The notes under the pieces were generated by a model. The model was not told the DNA's origin, ran no database searches, and worked only from the letters and a program-made list of their open reading frames with translations. From JAHEZL01 sp046074525 (GTDB lineage: Bacteria > Bacteroidota > Bacteroidia > Flavobacteriales_C > GCA-002722245), in assembly GCA_046074525.1 (NCBI GenBank), contig JBJTOK010000059.1, forward strand, positions 95,050 through 159,049: 64,000 nt of DNA, in the 5' to 3' direction. The translations under genes and the position numbers were made by a program. Below, one piece after another: positions 25,646 through 34,029 of the stretch (within the stretch, counting starts at the first letter, position 1; every line of letters begins with the position of its first letter).

Positions 25646-28432
25646 ATGAACTCACGTTTATTTGCTTTAATACTACTTCTGAACAGTTGTGTGGCCTTTG
25701 CCTTTACGCCGGCGATGTACACCTATACCACCGCCGAATACGAAGTACACCAGGAAAATTACAGCGCTGTATTTGATGGCAATGGCTTGCTTTACGTGGC
25801 CAATGCTTACGCCGTGCTGGAATACGACGGCTATGAATGGAAAAAAATTCCGTTGCCTGATGGTAAGAGTCCGGTTTCCCTTTGCTATACCAACAACAAA
25901 CTTTATGTCGGTGGCAACGATGAATTTGGTTATGTGTCGCGAGCTGCCAATGGCGTTTCTACTTATCATTCTTTACTTTCCTTACTGCCCGAAAAATCGA
26001 GGAAGGAAATAGGCTGGCTCGACCATTGTGCGGAAGCCAATGGTAAGATTTATTTTGGTAATGCGGAGCGGATTTTTGTTTACGACGGAACAGCAGTTTC
26101 TATTATGCAGCCCGCCAAAAACAATACTTTTTCTTTTATTGAGAATGAAGGCGGACAGTTGTATTTGTTTGAAAAAGGCAAGGGTATCGCCCTGCTGGAG
26201 AATAATGCTGCCGATTGGATAAGGGCCGGAGCCGAGCATCTCGACTTGAAAGGAATAGAAAAAATTTCTTCCAAATTGTTTTATCTCTATGCTGCTGATG
26301 GGGTGTATAAGTATGATGGTGTGCGTATTGAACGCATTGAAAAAACAGCCTTCCTGCAAAAGTATTCTGTTACTTCTGTATTGGCCGGACCGAACAGAAA
26401 AGTGATTTGTACGGAGCTGGGCGGTGTTTTCATTTTGGATGACCAATTCGACCTTAAATATCATTTCAACCAGAACAATAGCAAACTCACTACCAACTAC
26501 ATTTACAGCGCTGCCGAAAATAGGGAAGGCGATTTGTGTCTGGCTACGGCCAATGGTATTACACTGCTCAATCTCGGTACCTCCGTAGCGAGTATTGATG
26601 TGAGTGCCGGCTTGTATGGCGCTGGTTATTCTTCTTTACTGGTGGGCGATACCATGTATCTCGGCACGTCGCAGGGCTTGTTTTACGCAGCACACTGGAA
26701 AGCAAAAGGCGAGAAAAAATTTGAAAAAATTCCTGAAGTCAAATCTTACGTTTACGATATCCATTTGCAGGAGGGTGCACTTTTTTGCGGGAACCGCGCT
26801 GAGGTGTACCAGATTAAGGGCACCAGCGTTAAAATACTTTCTCCTGAAAATGGCAGGGGTGCCTGGAGAATGCATGCCGTTCCTGGTCGCAAAGACATTT
26901 TTATAGTCGGAACTTATTCGGGAATTGATGTGTATCGTTTACAAAACAATGCGTGGAAATTCTCTAATAAAATCGAAGGCTACAACGCTCCCGGAAGAAA
27001 TTTCGAGTTCGATGAAGAAGGAAATATCTGGGTGGCGAGTGGCCTGGCCGGACTCTTCAAACTATCGGTTGATAAAGGCTATTCCAAGGTGGTGAAGAGT
27101 GAAGAGTTTTGCGAAAAACTCGGCAAGAAGAAAGATTATTTCATTGAATTGATCAAGACTGAAAATGCTATTTTGGTGTCTTCCTATGGTGGGATTTTCA
27201 AGGTGCAAAAAGGCGGATTAGTGAAAGATGAACAACTGAATTCCCTTGGTTTGCCTTTTGAGCGCATCCGTAAAATCAACGACAAATTAATTTACACCGT
27301 GCAGAAAAGTATGCCAGTTGTTTTGGTAAAAACCGACAAAGGCTTTGAGATTGATAATGCGCATATCCTTAACAATATTAAGGTAGAGCTGATTGGTAAT
27401 TCTGAGCTCATCGATCTTTTCGCCAATGAGGAATACATTGTTGGAACACCTGATGGATTCATCGTTGCCAACAATGCATCGCCTAAAAAATTTTACGGAA
27501 AAATTTCGGTAAGAAGGATTCAGGATATTTTTTCTGATTCGCTGCTGAATATTGAAAACGGAGTGGTTTTGCCGTTTAGCGACAATAACCTGCGTTTCAC
27601 TTTTGCTTATTCCCCGCTGGAAAGATTTTATTCTCTGGAGTGGTACATCATGCTGGAAGAAGATGGGAAAGGCGTTTGGCAGAAAGTAGATAAGACCCAT
27701 TTCAAAGAATTTTCCAATTTGAAGGAAGGCGATTATACTTTCCGACTCAAGGTGGTGTGTCGCTATACTACGCTGGATGAAATGGCAGTTTCGTTTACTG
27801 TGCTGCCACCGTGGTACCGTACTACTTTAGCTAAGGTCATTTATGTGCTCCTGTTGCTCGTTGTGGTTTATCTGGTTTACCGCTTCAACCAGCAGCGCAT
27901 GAAAAAACTGGCGGCTAAAATGACCGAGGAAAAGGAGAAAGAGCTACTTGTGCAGGAAAAAGAATTCAAGGCCGAATTGCTCAAGAAAGAGCTGCAGGAA
28001 AAAGAAACAGAGATGTCGTTTATGGCCCTCAATTACAGTCAGAAAAAAGATTTGCTGGAGCATGTCAGCGGCAAGTTGAACGATTTACTGGAGAAAATTG
28101 ACGATCCGCGTGCGCTGCGTTCGGAGATAAAGGGACTGGAATATTCGCTCAATAATTCCGAAGGAGACGAAGAGAAAAAATGGAATGAATTCCAGATTTT
28201 GTTCAATAAAGAGCACAACGATTATCTGGATAAAATAAAGGCGATGGATCCGAAAATCAAGGAATCCATGCTGCTTATGTGTGTTTACATCCGCATGGGC
28301 AAGAGCAATAAGGACATCTGTAATCTCATCAATATTTCGATGACTGCGTTGGATAAACGTAAGTCGCGTTTGCGTGAAAAATTCAATGTACCGGAGGATG
28401 TGACGCTGAATGAGTTTTTGAGGTTGTTGTAA
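25646..28432 (+). CDS. Membrane-bound triple-tyrosine-motif regulator, paralogue 1
   Basis: 928 residues. A signal peptide (about 1-20) is followed by a large beta-propeller-like sensor region (about 25-630), a Y_Y_Y (triple tyrosine) domain (about 635-715), one transmembrane helix (about 727-748), a charged coiled coil (750-800) and a C-terminal LuxR/GerE-like helix-turn-helix (about 865-925: YIRMGKSNKDICNLINIS). No histidine kinase domain is present, so it appears to be a one-component transmembrane regulator sensing outside and binding DNA inside. A paralogue is at 31029-33854. Confidence 0.88.
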   Translation: MNSRLFALILLLNSCVAFAFTPAMYTYTTAEYEVHQENYSAVFDGNGLLYVANAYAVLEYDGYEWKKIPLPDGKSPVSLCYTNNKLYVGGNDEFGYVSRAANGVSTYHSLLSLLPEKSRKEIGWLDHCAEANGKIYFGNAERIFVYDGTAVSIMQPAKNNTFSFIENEGGQLYLFEKGKGIALLENNAADWIRAGAEHLDLKGIEKISSKLFYLYAADGVYKYDGVRIERIEKTAFLQKYSVTSVLAGPNRKVICTELGGVFILDDQFDLKYHFNQNNSKLTTNYIYSAAENREGDLCLATANGITLLNLGTSVASIDVSAGLYGAGYSSLLVGDTMYLGTSQGLFYAAHWKAKGEKKFEKIPEVKSYVYDIHLQEGALFCGNRAEVYQIKGTSVKILSPENGRGAWRMHAVPGRKDIFIVGTYSGIDVYRLQNNAWKFSNKIEGYNAPGRNFEFDEEGNIWVASGLAGLFKLSVDKGYSKVVKSEEFCEKLGKKKDYFIELIKTENAILVSSYGGIFKVQKGGLVKDEQLNSLGLPFERIRKINDKLIYTVQKSMPVVLVKTDKGFEIDNAHILNNIKVELIGNSELIDLFANEEYIVGTPDGFIVANNASPKKFYGKISVRRIQDIFSDSLLNIENGVVLPFSDNNLRFTFAYSPLERFYSLEWYIMLEEDGKGVWQKVDKTHFKEFSNLKEGDYTFRLKVVCRYTTLDEMAVSFTVLPPWYRTTLAKVIYVLLLLVVVYLVYRFNQQRMKKLAAKMTEEKEKELLVQEKEFKAELLKKELQEKETEMSFMALNYSQKKDLLEHVSGKLNDLLEKIDDPRALRSEIKGLEYSLNNSEGDEEKKWNEFQILFNKEHNDYLDKIKAMDPKIKESMLLMCVYIRMGKSNKDICNLINISMTALDKRKSRLREKFNVPEDVTLNEFLRLL

Positions 28433-28452
28433 TCGCGGACAAACGATGATAG

Positions 28453-28556
28453 GGGCGATAGGTCCTTCCTTCGTCGATGACAAATGTGATTCAGGGCGTA
28501 AAATCTTGTGTATAATTCCGCCTATGTCATCCTGACGAAGGAAGGACCTATCGCCC
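28453..28556. repeat. Long perfect inverted repeat in intergenic region
   Basis: A 23-bp segment at 28453-28475 (beginning GGGCGATAGGTCC) is repeated as a perfect reverse complement at 28534-28556, with a 58-nt spacer. The right arm is preceded by GTCATCCTGA, the same motif that opens repeat R2. It lies in the 189-base gap between the regulator gene and the leucine-rich-repeat gene and could be a foldback element, a non-autonomous mobile remnant or a transcription stop. No gene is seen in the gap. Confidence 0.8.
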
Positions 28557-28621
28557 TTTCATAAATATTATTTTAGAACCGCGATTTTCCTATTTTTACC
28601 CAACTATCAATCGCTATTACT

Positions 28622-30658
28622 ATGACAAAAAAACTGTTGGTTATCCTCCTTCTTTTTCCTTTGTGCACTTACGCACACACCTGGATAGATCCTTATTTTG
28701 ATGAAGCCGTTGAAAATGCTGCTTTGATTTGCGTGGGAGAGGTAGAGAAATCCACAGATGCAGTCAATTCCATTAAGCTGATTGAAGTTTTCAAGGGAGA
28801 TCAGATGAGCGGAGACGTGGTGAAGATTGTCTCTCCCGCTCATAGTCACGATCACAAAGGTGCGCAACTGAATAAAGGCGACCGTTTTTTCTTCATGGTA
28901 AAAAAAGGAAGGAAAGAGTATGAGCCTTTCTCCGAGACTTTCTGGAGGTTTGCAATGAATGATACTGTGGTTCGTGTTTCGGTGCGTGACCCTCTGTTGC
29001 GCATCAATATGGAAAGAAGGAGTTTTGAGACTTTCCTGAAACTCCTGATAAAAAATGCTTCACGTGAAGAAGGCGCTGCTTTTGCAGAAGAACAGGTGAA
29101 AAAACTGCTCACTACCGATCCGCTTACAAAAACCATGACTGATGTGGAGATTCAAATGTTTTCGCTGGAAGTTTTGTATCATTTCGGACAAGCGCAGCAC
29201 GCCGCAAAGGCAAAACAATATCTGGCTTCTCCTTACTACCATATCCGCTGGTCGTGTGTGCGAGCGCTTTCAGGGTGTAAGGGTGCTGATGCGGAAAAAG
29301 CAATTATAGAGCACCTGGAAAATGAGGAGGAACTCACCGTTCAAAGTGTATTGGGAAAGGCAGTGTATGATATGGATCTGAAGGCAGCAAAAGGCATCCT
29401 AGAAAAACAAATTCCTGATCTATCGAATGAAGATGTCCACCTGGCTGCCAACATCATGAATCCTGTTTTCAATGAGCTTCCTTCTCCCCGTGATTCCTGG
29501 GGTGCTGCGCTGATGAAGATCAATGCAGTTGAGGGAACTTACGATGAGCTGGTGGCGAAGGCGCAGGAGTATTTGCTCACATATTCCGGTATCCGATGGA
29601 ATATCCTGGAAAATAAAACGACTTACTATTCTTTGGAAGAAGCCTTATTGCATGCCGATTCGGCATTGATCCTGAACCTGTCGAATAAAGAACTTACAGA
29701 ATTACCGGCCGACATTCAACAACTGAAAAACCTTAAAGCTCTTGATATATCGGGCAATAAATTGAAATCGCTGCCTGCCTATATCGCTAAGCTTGGTTTG
29801 CTTGAACTTAATCTGGCGCAAAATGAATTCACGGCTATTCCGGAGGTATTGTATCAATGTACAACGTTGACCAATATTAATTTTACTTCCAATCGTATTG
29901 AACGTCTCGATCTGCGGTTTTTTGCTTTAATTCAGCTGGAAGAATTGAGCTTCAGGATGAATAAACTGGATTCCTTGCCGGCAGAGATTTCTAAGCTCAT
30001 TCATCTTAAAAAGGTAGAGTTGTATGGCAATCGCTTTGTGGATTTTCCGTTAGAGTTGATTGCTTGTCCGGAATTGAAGACAGTATTGATCGGCTCCAAC
30101 TCCATCAAGCATTTGCCGGCAAAGGTAACGGAAATGAAGAAGCTGAAATACATTGATCTTTCCTACAATCCCCTGTCGTTAAAGGAGCGCAATGAAATTG
30201 CTAAGTTTCCAGCACGCATCGGCGTGAATACGGAAACCTACGACCGCTTTTTCTCAATTTACGAAGCCATGGAAAACGCCGATGCGGCAACAATTATCCA
30301 TGATAGCTACAATGATTACAGTAAATTCAGTGGCGATATGAGCGTGCTCAAAAATGCGACGTCTATCGTGCTGACTGACGATAAACTCGAAATTTTTCCT
30401 GCCGGACTCACCCAGCTCAATAATCTGCAAACACTAGTGTTGTACGATAATAATCTTAAGGAAATTCCAAAAGAAATAGGAAACATGAAAGCACTCACTT
30501 TGCTCAATCTGCATAACAACCAGCTGACGACTCTCCCGAAAGAAATTGCGCTCTTGCCATTGACGAATCTCAATCTCAGCAAAAACAATTTTTCTGATGC
30601 GGAGAAGACGAAAATTGAAAGCTGGTTTGAAGGCAAATCCTGCAGCATTATTTGGTGA
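28622..30658 (+). CDS. Secreted leucine-rich-repeat protein
   Basis: 678 residues with a signal peptide (1-18). Residues 20-330 are unassigned; the stretch around 170-300 is helical and may hold HEAT-like repeats (YHIRWSCVRALSGCKGADAEKAIIEHL). From about 345 to 675 it carries leucine-rich repeats of the bacterial LxxLxLSxNxLxxLPxxI type in two blocks, interrupted near 530-560 by a divergent copy of the pre-repeat segment. Predicted to bind proteins or glycans at the cell envelope. It lies between two paralogous regulators. Confidence 0.82.
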   Translation: MTKKLLVILLLFPLCTYAHTWIDPYFDEAVENAALICVGEVEKSTDAVNSIKLIEVFKGDQMSGDVVKIVSPAHSHDHKGAQLNKGDRFFFMVKKGRKEYEPFSETFWRFAMNDTVVRVSVRDPLLRINMERRSFETFLKLLIKNASREEGAAFAEEQVKKLLTTDPLTKTMTDVEIQMFSLEVLYHFGQAQHAAKAKQYLASPYYHIRWSCVRALSGCKGADAEKAIIEHLENEEELTVQSVLGKAVYDMDLKAAKGILEKQIPDLSNEDVHLAANIMNPVFNELPSPRDSWGAALMKINAVEGTYDELVAKAQEYLLTYSGIRWNILENKTTYYSLEEALLHADSALILNLSNKELTELPADIQQLKNLKALDISGNKLKSLPAYIAKLGLLELNLAQNEFTAIPEVLYQCTTLTNINFTSNRIERLDLRFFALIQLEELSFRMNKLDSLPAEISKLIHLKKVELYGNRFVDFPLELIACPELKTVLIGSNSIKHLPAKVTEMKKLKYIDLSYNPLSLKERNEIAKFPARIGVNTETYDRFFSIYEAMENADAATIIHDSYNDYSKFSGDMSVLKNATSIVLTDDKLEIFPAGLTQLNNLQTLVLYDNNLKEIPKEIGNMKALTLLNLHNNQLTTLPKEIALLPLTNLNLSKNNFSDAEKTKIESWFEGKSCSIIW

Positions 30659-30660
30659 AA

Positions 30661-30742
30661 TTCGGAATCTTGATTGACTTGATTAAAGGATGAAAAGGAT
30701 TTTTAAGCATTGATCCTTAATCAAGTGAATCAAGATTCCGAA
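30661..30742. repeat. Imperfect foldback downstream of LRR gene
   Basis: A segment at 30661-30691 (TTCGGAATCTTGATTGACTT...) pairs with 30713-30742 as a near-perfect inverted repeat of about 30 bp with one mismatch and one bulge. It begins right after the LRR stop codon and may be a strong terminator or RNA 3'-end stabiliser, though only an A-rich stretch follows on the plus strand. Confidence 0.65.
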
Positions 30743-30813
30743 AAAATTCCCACACCGTAAATCCTTTACGGTTTCCCCGGATATCTTCGATTTATAAACC
30801 AATACAAAGGATT

Positions 30814-30954
30814 ATGAACGAATATCTTTTTAACCTCTTCGGAAAATACGGAACAATCAAAGTAAGAATCAGCGCGCACAACGGCAATGAGGCTCTGCGT
30901 CTTGCCAAAGAACTTTACCCTTTCACAGAGCTGACCAGGGTGGTAACGATATAA
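30814..30954 (+). CDS. Candidate 46-residue small protein
   Basis: An ATG at 30814, preceded by an AAAGG stretch, opens a 46-codon frame ending at TAA 30952-30954. The product starts MNEYLFNLFGKYGTIKVRIS and ends with NEALRLAKELYPF followed by a hydrophobic tail; it would fold as strand-strand-helix. A good Rho-independent terminator follows 15 nt after the stop, and the foldback at 30661-30742 insulates it upstream, so it seems to be its own transcription unit. Family unknown to me. It could still be chance, but the local context of a start, helix-compatible sequence and terminator supports it. Confidence 0.5.
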   Translation: MNEYLFNLFGKYGTIKVRISAHNGNEALRLAKELYPFTELTRVVTI

Positions 30955-30969
30955 TGGATGGTTGATAAG

Positions 30970-31001
30970 GGTTCCGCCGGATCGCCTCGGCGGGACCTTT
31001 T
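30970..31001 (+). terminator. Rho-independent terminator
   Basis: GGTTCCGCCG (30970-30979) pairs with CGGCGGGACC (30988-30997), 10 bp with one G-U pair, around an 8-nt loop, followed by TTTT at 30998-31001 and a further T-rich run. It closes the small ORF at 30814 and separates it from the downstream regulator. Confidence 0.75.
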
Positions 31002-31028
31002 AATTTTGCCATTTTCTGCTATATTTGT

Positions 31029-33854
31029 TTGATCTCACAAAAGCATTTGCAGAAGTCTTTTACCATAGCACTTAAACTATTTGTAGCGCTTGTATTATTC
31101 AATACCGGCGTTGCTTTTGCATTTACTCCTTCCATTTACACTTATACCACTAAGGAATACGACGGTCGGCAGGACAATACCGGCGCGGTTTTTGATGGAG
31201 AAGGTTTGCTTTATGTAGCTAACGCCTACGGTGTTTTGGAATATGATGGGTATACCTGGATCAAGACTTCCTTGCCTAACGGTAAGAGTCCGGTTTCCCT
31301 TTGTGTTTACGACAAAAAAATATTCGTCGGAGGAAATGATGAGATAGGTTATCTTTCCCGCGATGGAAAAGGTGTTTCGGCCTACCATTCTTTATTACCA
31401 CTGCTTCCCGATTCTTTGAAAAAAGAAATAGGCTGGATGAATTATTGCGTGGAGCACAACGGAAGGGTGTATTTCGTTACCGATCACAGGATGTTTATCT
31501 ACAACGGGACCTCCATAAGTATCATGAAACCACGTGCTGGTGGGAAGTTCACTTATCTCGGCAAAAATAACGGTCAGCTTTACCTCTATGAAAAAGGAAG
31601 GGGATTGGCCTCGTTGGAGAATGATAATTTTGTTTGGTTCGATGCCGATATTAAAAACCTGGAGCTGCGGGGCATAGAAAAAATTACATCAAAGCTTTAT
31701 TATTTGTACACCAGCGATGGCATATATACCTTTGATGGCGCGCACTTGATGCGTTTGGGGAAAACAGATTTTTTAGCAAAGGAAGTCATAACACGCATCA
31801 TCGCCGGCAAAGACCAGAAGGTGATTTGTACAGAGCTGGGAGGGGTGTATATTCTCGATGACCAGTTTGATGTGAAACACCATTTCGATCAAAGCAACAG
31901 CAAACTCACCACCAACTACATTTACGATGCTGCCGAGAACAAGCAGGGTGATTTGTGTTTGGCTACCGATAATGGTATTTCCATCGTGAACCTAAGTTCA
32001 TCGGTATCCAATATTGATCTTTCATCCAATGTGTATGGTGCCGGATTGTCCTCTTTGCTGGTGGGCGACACCATGTATCTCGGAACATCGCAGGGACTTT
32101 ATTTTGCCCCGCACTGGAGAGCCAAAGGCGAGAAAAAATTCATCAAGATACCGGGCGTAAAGGCTTTTGTGTATGATATCCATCTGCAAAACGGAGACTT
32201 GTTTTGTGGGAACCGATCGGATGTGTATAAAATCAATGGTGCTACAGCTACTGTCATCTCCCCCGAAAGCAATCGCGGTGCCTGGGGCCTGCATTCTGTG
32301 CCGGGAAGAAAGGACCTGTTTTTGGTGGGTACTTATTCGGGAATTGATGTTTACCAGGTAATAGATTTTGAATGGAATTTTTCCCATAAGATTGAAGGAT
32401 ATAAGCTATCGGCGATGAATTTGGAAATCGACCAGGATGGCAACATCTGGGTCGCCAGTGGCTTGTCGGGTTTTTTCAAATTGCATGTGGATGAGGATTT
32501 TAGCAAGGTGTTAACTTCCGAAGAATTTTGTGCGCAATTCGGAAAACAGAAAGATTATTTCATTGAGCTCATCAAGGTGGGCGGCCAGATTTTGGTGTCG
32601 TCCCATGGCGGTTTGTACAAGGTAGAAAGCGGAAAACTGGTGAAGGATGAGTACCTCAATTCACTCGGTTTGCCTTTTGAGCGTATCCGCAAGATCAACG
32701 ATCAGCTCATTTACACGCTACAGGGGAAAACGCCTATCGTTTTGAGGAAAGCAGCCAAGGGTTTTGTGATTGATATTGCGCATATCCTTAACAATATTAA
32801 AGTGGAATTGATTGGTAATTCCGAGCTGATCGATCAGTTTTCGCAACAGGATTTTATTGCCGGAACCCCCGAAGGTTTTGTATTGGCAAACAATGCATCG
32901 GCCAAGAAATACTATGGTAAAATCACGATGCGGAAGATACAGGATATGTATTCCGACAGTTTGGTGGACATGAGCGGTGAAAGCATCGTGCTGCCTTTTA
33001 GCGACAATAATCTACGCTTCACTTTTGCGTATTCACCGCTGGAAAGATTTTACGATGTGGAATGGTACGCAATGCTGGAAGAAGATGGAAAGGGTGTATG
33101 GATGAAGGTGGAAAACGCCCATGTGAAGGAATTCTCCAATTTACAGGAGGGGGATTATGTTTTCCGATTGAAAGTGGTTTGCCGCTATACCACGCTGGAT
33201 GAGGCTTCTGTAGCTTTTACTGTTTTACCTCCATGGTACCGCACTACGCTGGCTAAAATCATTTACTTCCTTTTGTTGCTTGGGGCTGCTTATCTGGCAT
33301 ATCGCTATTCTCAGCGCCGACTGGAAAAAGTAACCGATAAAATGACGGAGGAAAAAGAGCGTGAATTGCAGGTACAAGGCGATGAATTCAAGGCGGAATT
33401 ACTCAAGAAGGAATTACAGGAAAAGGAAAATGAAATCTCTTTCATGGCTCTGAATTACAGTCAGAAACGCGAATTGATGGAAAGTGTGAGTGATAAGCTC
33501 AATGATTTGCTGGGCAAATTGGAAGATCCACGTGCGGTTCGTGTGGAGATCAAAGGCCTCATCAATTCCCTCAATAATTCTGAAGGAGACGATGAAAAAA
33601 AATGGCAGGAGTTCCAGATCCATTTCAATACAGAGCACAACCACTTCCTGGAGAAAATAAAAGAGATGGATCCTAAAATCAAGGAATCGGTTTTGCTGAT
33701 GTGCACTTACATCCGAATGGGCAAGAGCAATAAAGACATTTGTAATTTGCTCAATATTTCCATCAATGCGCTCGATAAGCGTAAATCCCGTTTGCGTGAG
33801 AAATTCAATATCCCGGAAGAAATCACGGTAAATGAGTATTTGAGGCAGTTATAA
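31029..33854 (+). CDS. Membrane-bound triple-tyrosine-motif regulator, paralogue 2
   Basis: About 941 residues, homologous along its whole length to the 25646-28432 product: signal sequence, beta-propeller sensor, Y_Y_Y domain, one transmembrane helix (TTLAKIIYFLLLLGAAYL), coiled coil and LuxR-like helix-turn-helix (YIRMGKSNKDICNLLNIS). There is no ATG before the signal peptide; the start is a TTG, either 31029 or 31047. A TATATTTG box at 31020-31027 resembles a -7 element and, if real, would favour the later start. Duplication predates substantial divergence in the sensor domain. Confidence 0.85.
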   Translation: MISQKHLQKSFTIALKLFVALVLFNTGVAFAFTPSIYTYTTKEYDGRQDNTGAVFDGEGLLYVANAYGVLEYDGYTWIKTSLPNGKSPVSLCVYDKKIFVGGNDEIGYLSRDGKGVSAYHSLLPLLPDSLKKEIGWMNYCVEHNGRVYFVTDHRMFIYNGTSISIMKPRAGGKFTYLGKNNGQLYLYEKGRGLASLENDNFVWFDADIKNLELRGIEKITSKLYYLYTSDGIYTFDGAHLMRLGKTDFLAKEVITRIIAGKDQKVICTELGGVYILDDQFDVKHHFDQSNSKLTTNYIYDAAENKQGDLCLATDNGISIVNLSSSVSNIDLSSNVYGAGLSSLLVGDTMYLGTSQGLYFAPHWRAKGEKKFIKIPGVKAFVYDIHLQNGDLFCGNRSDVYKINGATATVISPESNRGAWGLHSVPGRKDLFLVGTYSGIDVYQVIDFEWNFSHKIEGYKLSAMNLEIDQDGNIWVASGLSGFFKLHVDEDFSKVLTSEEFCAQFGKQKDYFIELIKVGGQILVSSHGGLYKVESGKLVKDEYLNSLGLPFERIRKINDQLIYTLQGKTPIVLRKAAKGFVIDIAHILNNIKVELIGNSELIDQFSQQDFIAGTPEGFVLANNASAKKYYGKITMRKIQDMYSDSLVDMSGESIVLPFSDNNLRFTFAYSPLERFYDVEWYAMLEEDGKGVWMKVENAHVKEFSNLQEGDYVFRLKVVCRYTTLDEASVAFTVLPPWYRTTLAKIIYFLLLLGAAYLAYRYSQRRLEKVTDKMTEEKERELQVQGDEFKAELLKKELQEKENEISFMALNYSQKRELMESVSDKLNDLLGKLEDPRAVRVEIKGLINSLNNSEGDDEKKWQEFQIHFNTEHNHFLEKIKEMDPKIKESVLLMCTYIRMGKSNKDICNLLNISINALDKRKSRLREKFNIPEEITVNEYLRQL

Positions 33855-33916
33855 CTCACGACTCCCATTCATTCTCTCGCTGATTTTCCTCTCTCCCCAA
33901 AACCAGACATTTTCAT

Positions 33917-33941
33917 GGAAACCTTATCAAATAAGGCTTCC
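33917..33941. other. Hairpin in leader of the 34030 gene
   Basis: GGAAACCTTAT (33917-33927) pairs with ATAAGGCTTCC (33931-33941) with one mismatch. It lies between the regulator stop and the CHU_C gene; no U-tract follows, so a leader structure is as likely as a weak terminator. The remaining bases of this 175-nt gap show no gene. Confidence 0.4.
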
Positions 33942-34029
33942 GTATACGGACAAAACCCTGACAAGCGATTTTGTAGCTAGATCTCAATGGTTATAGGTGG
34001 TATATTCACTAATACTACGACTGAGTACT

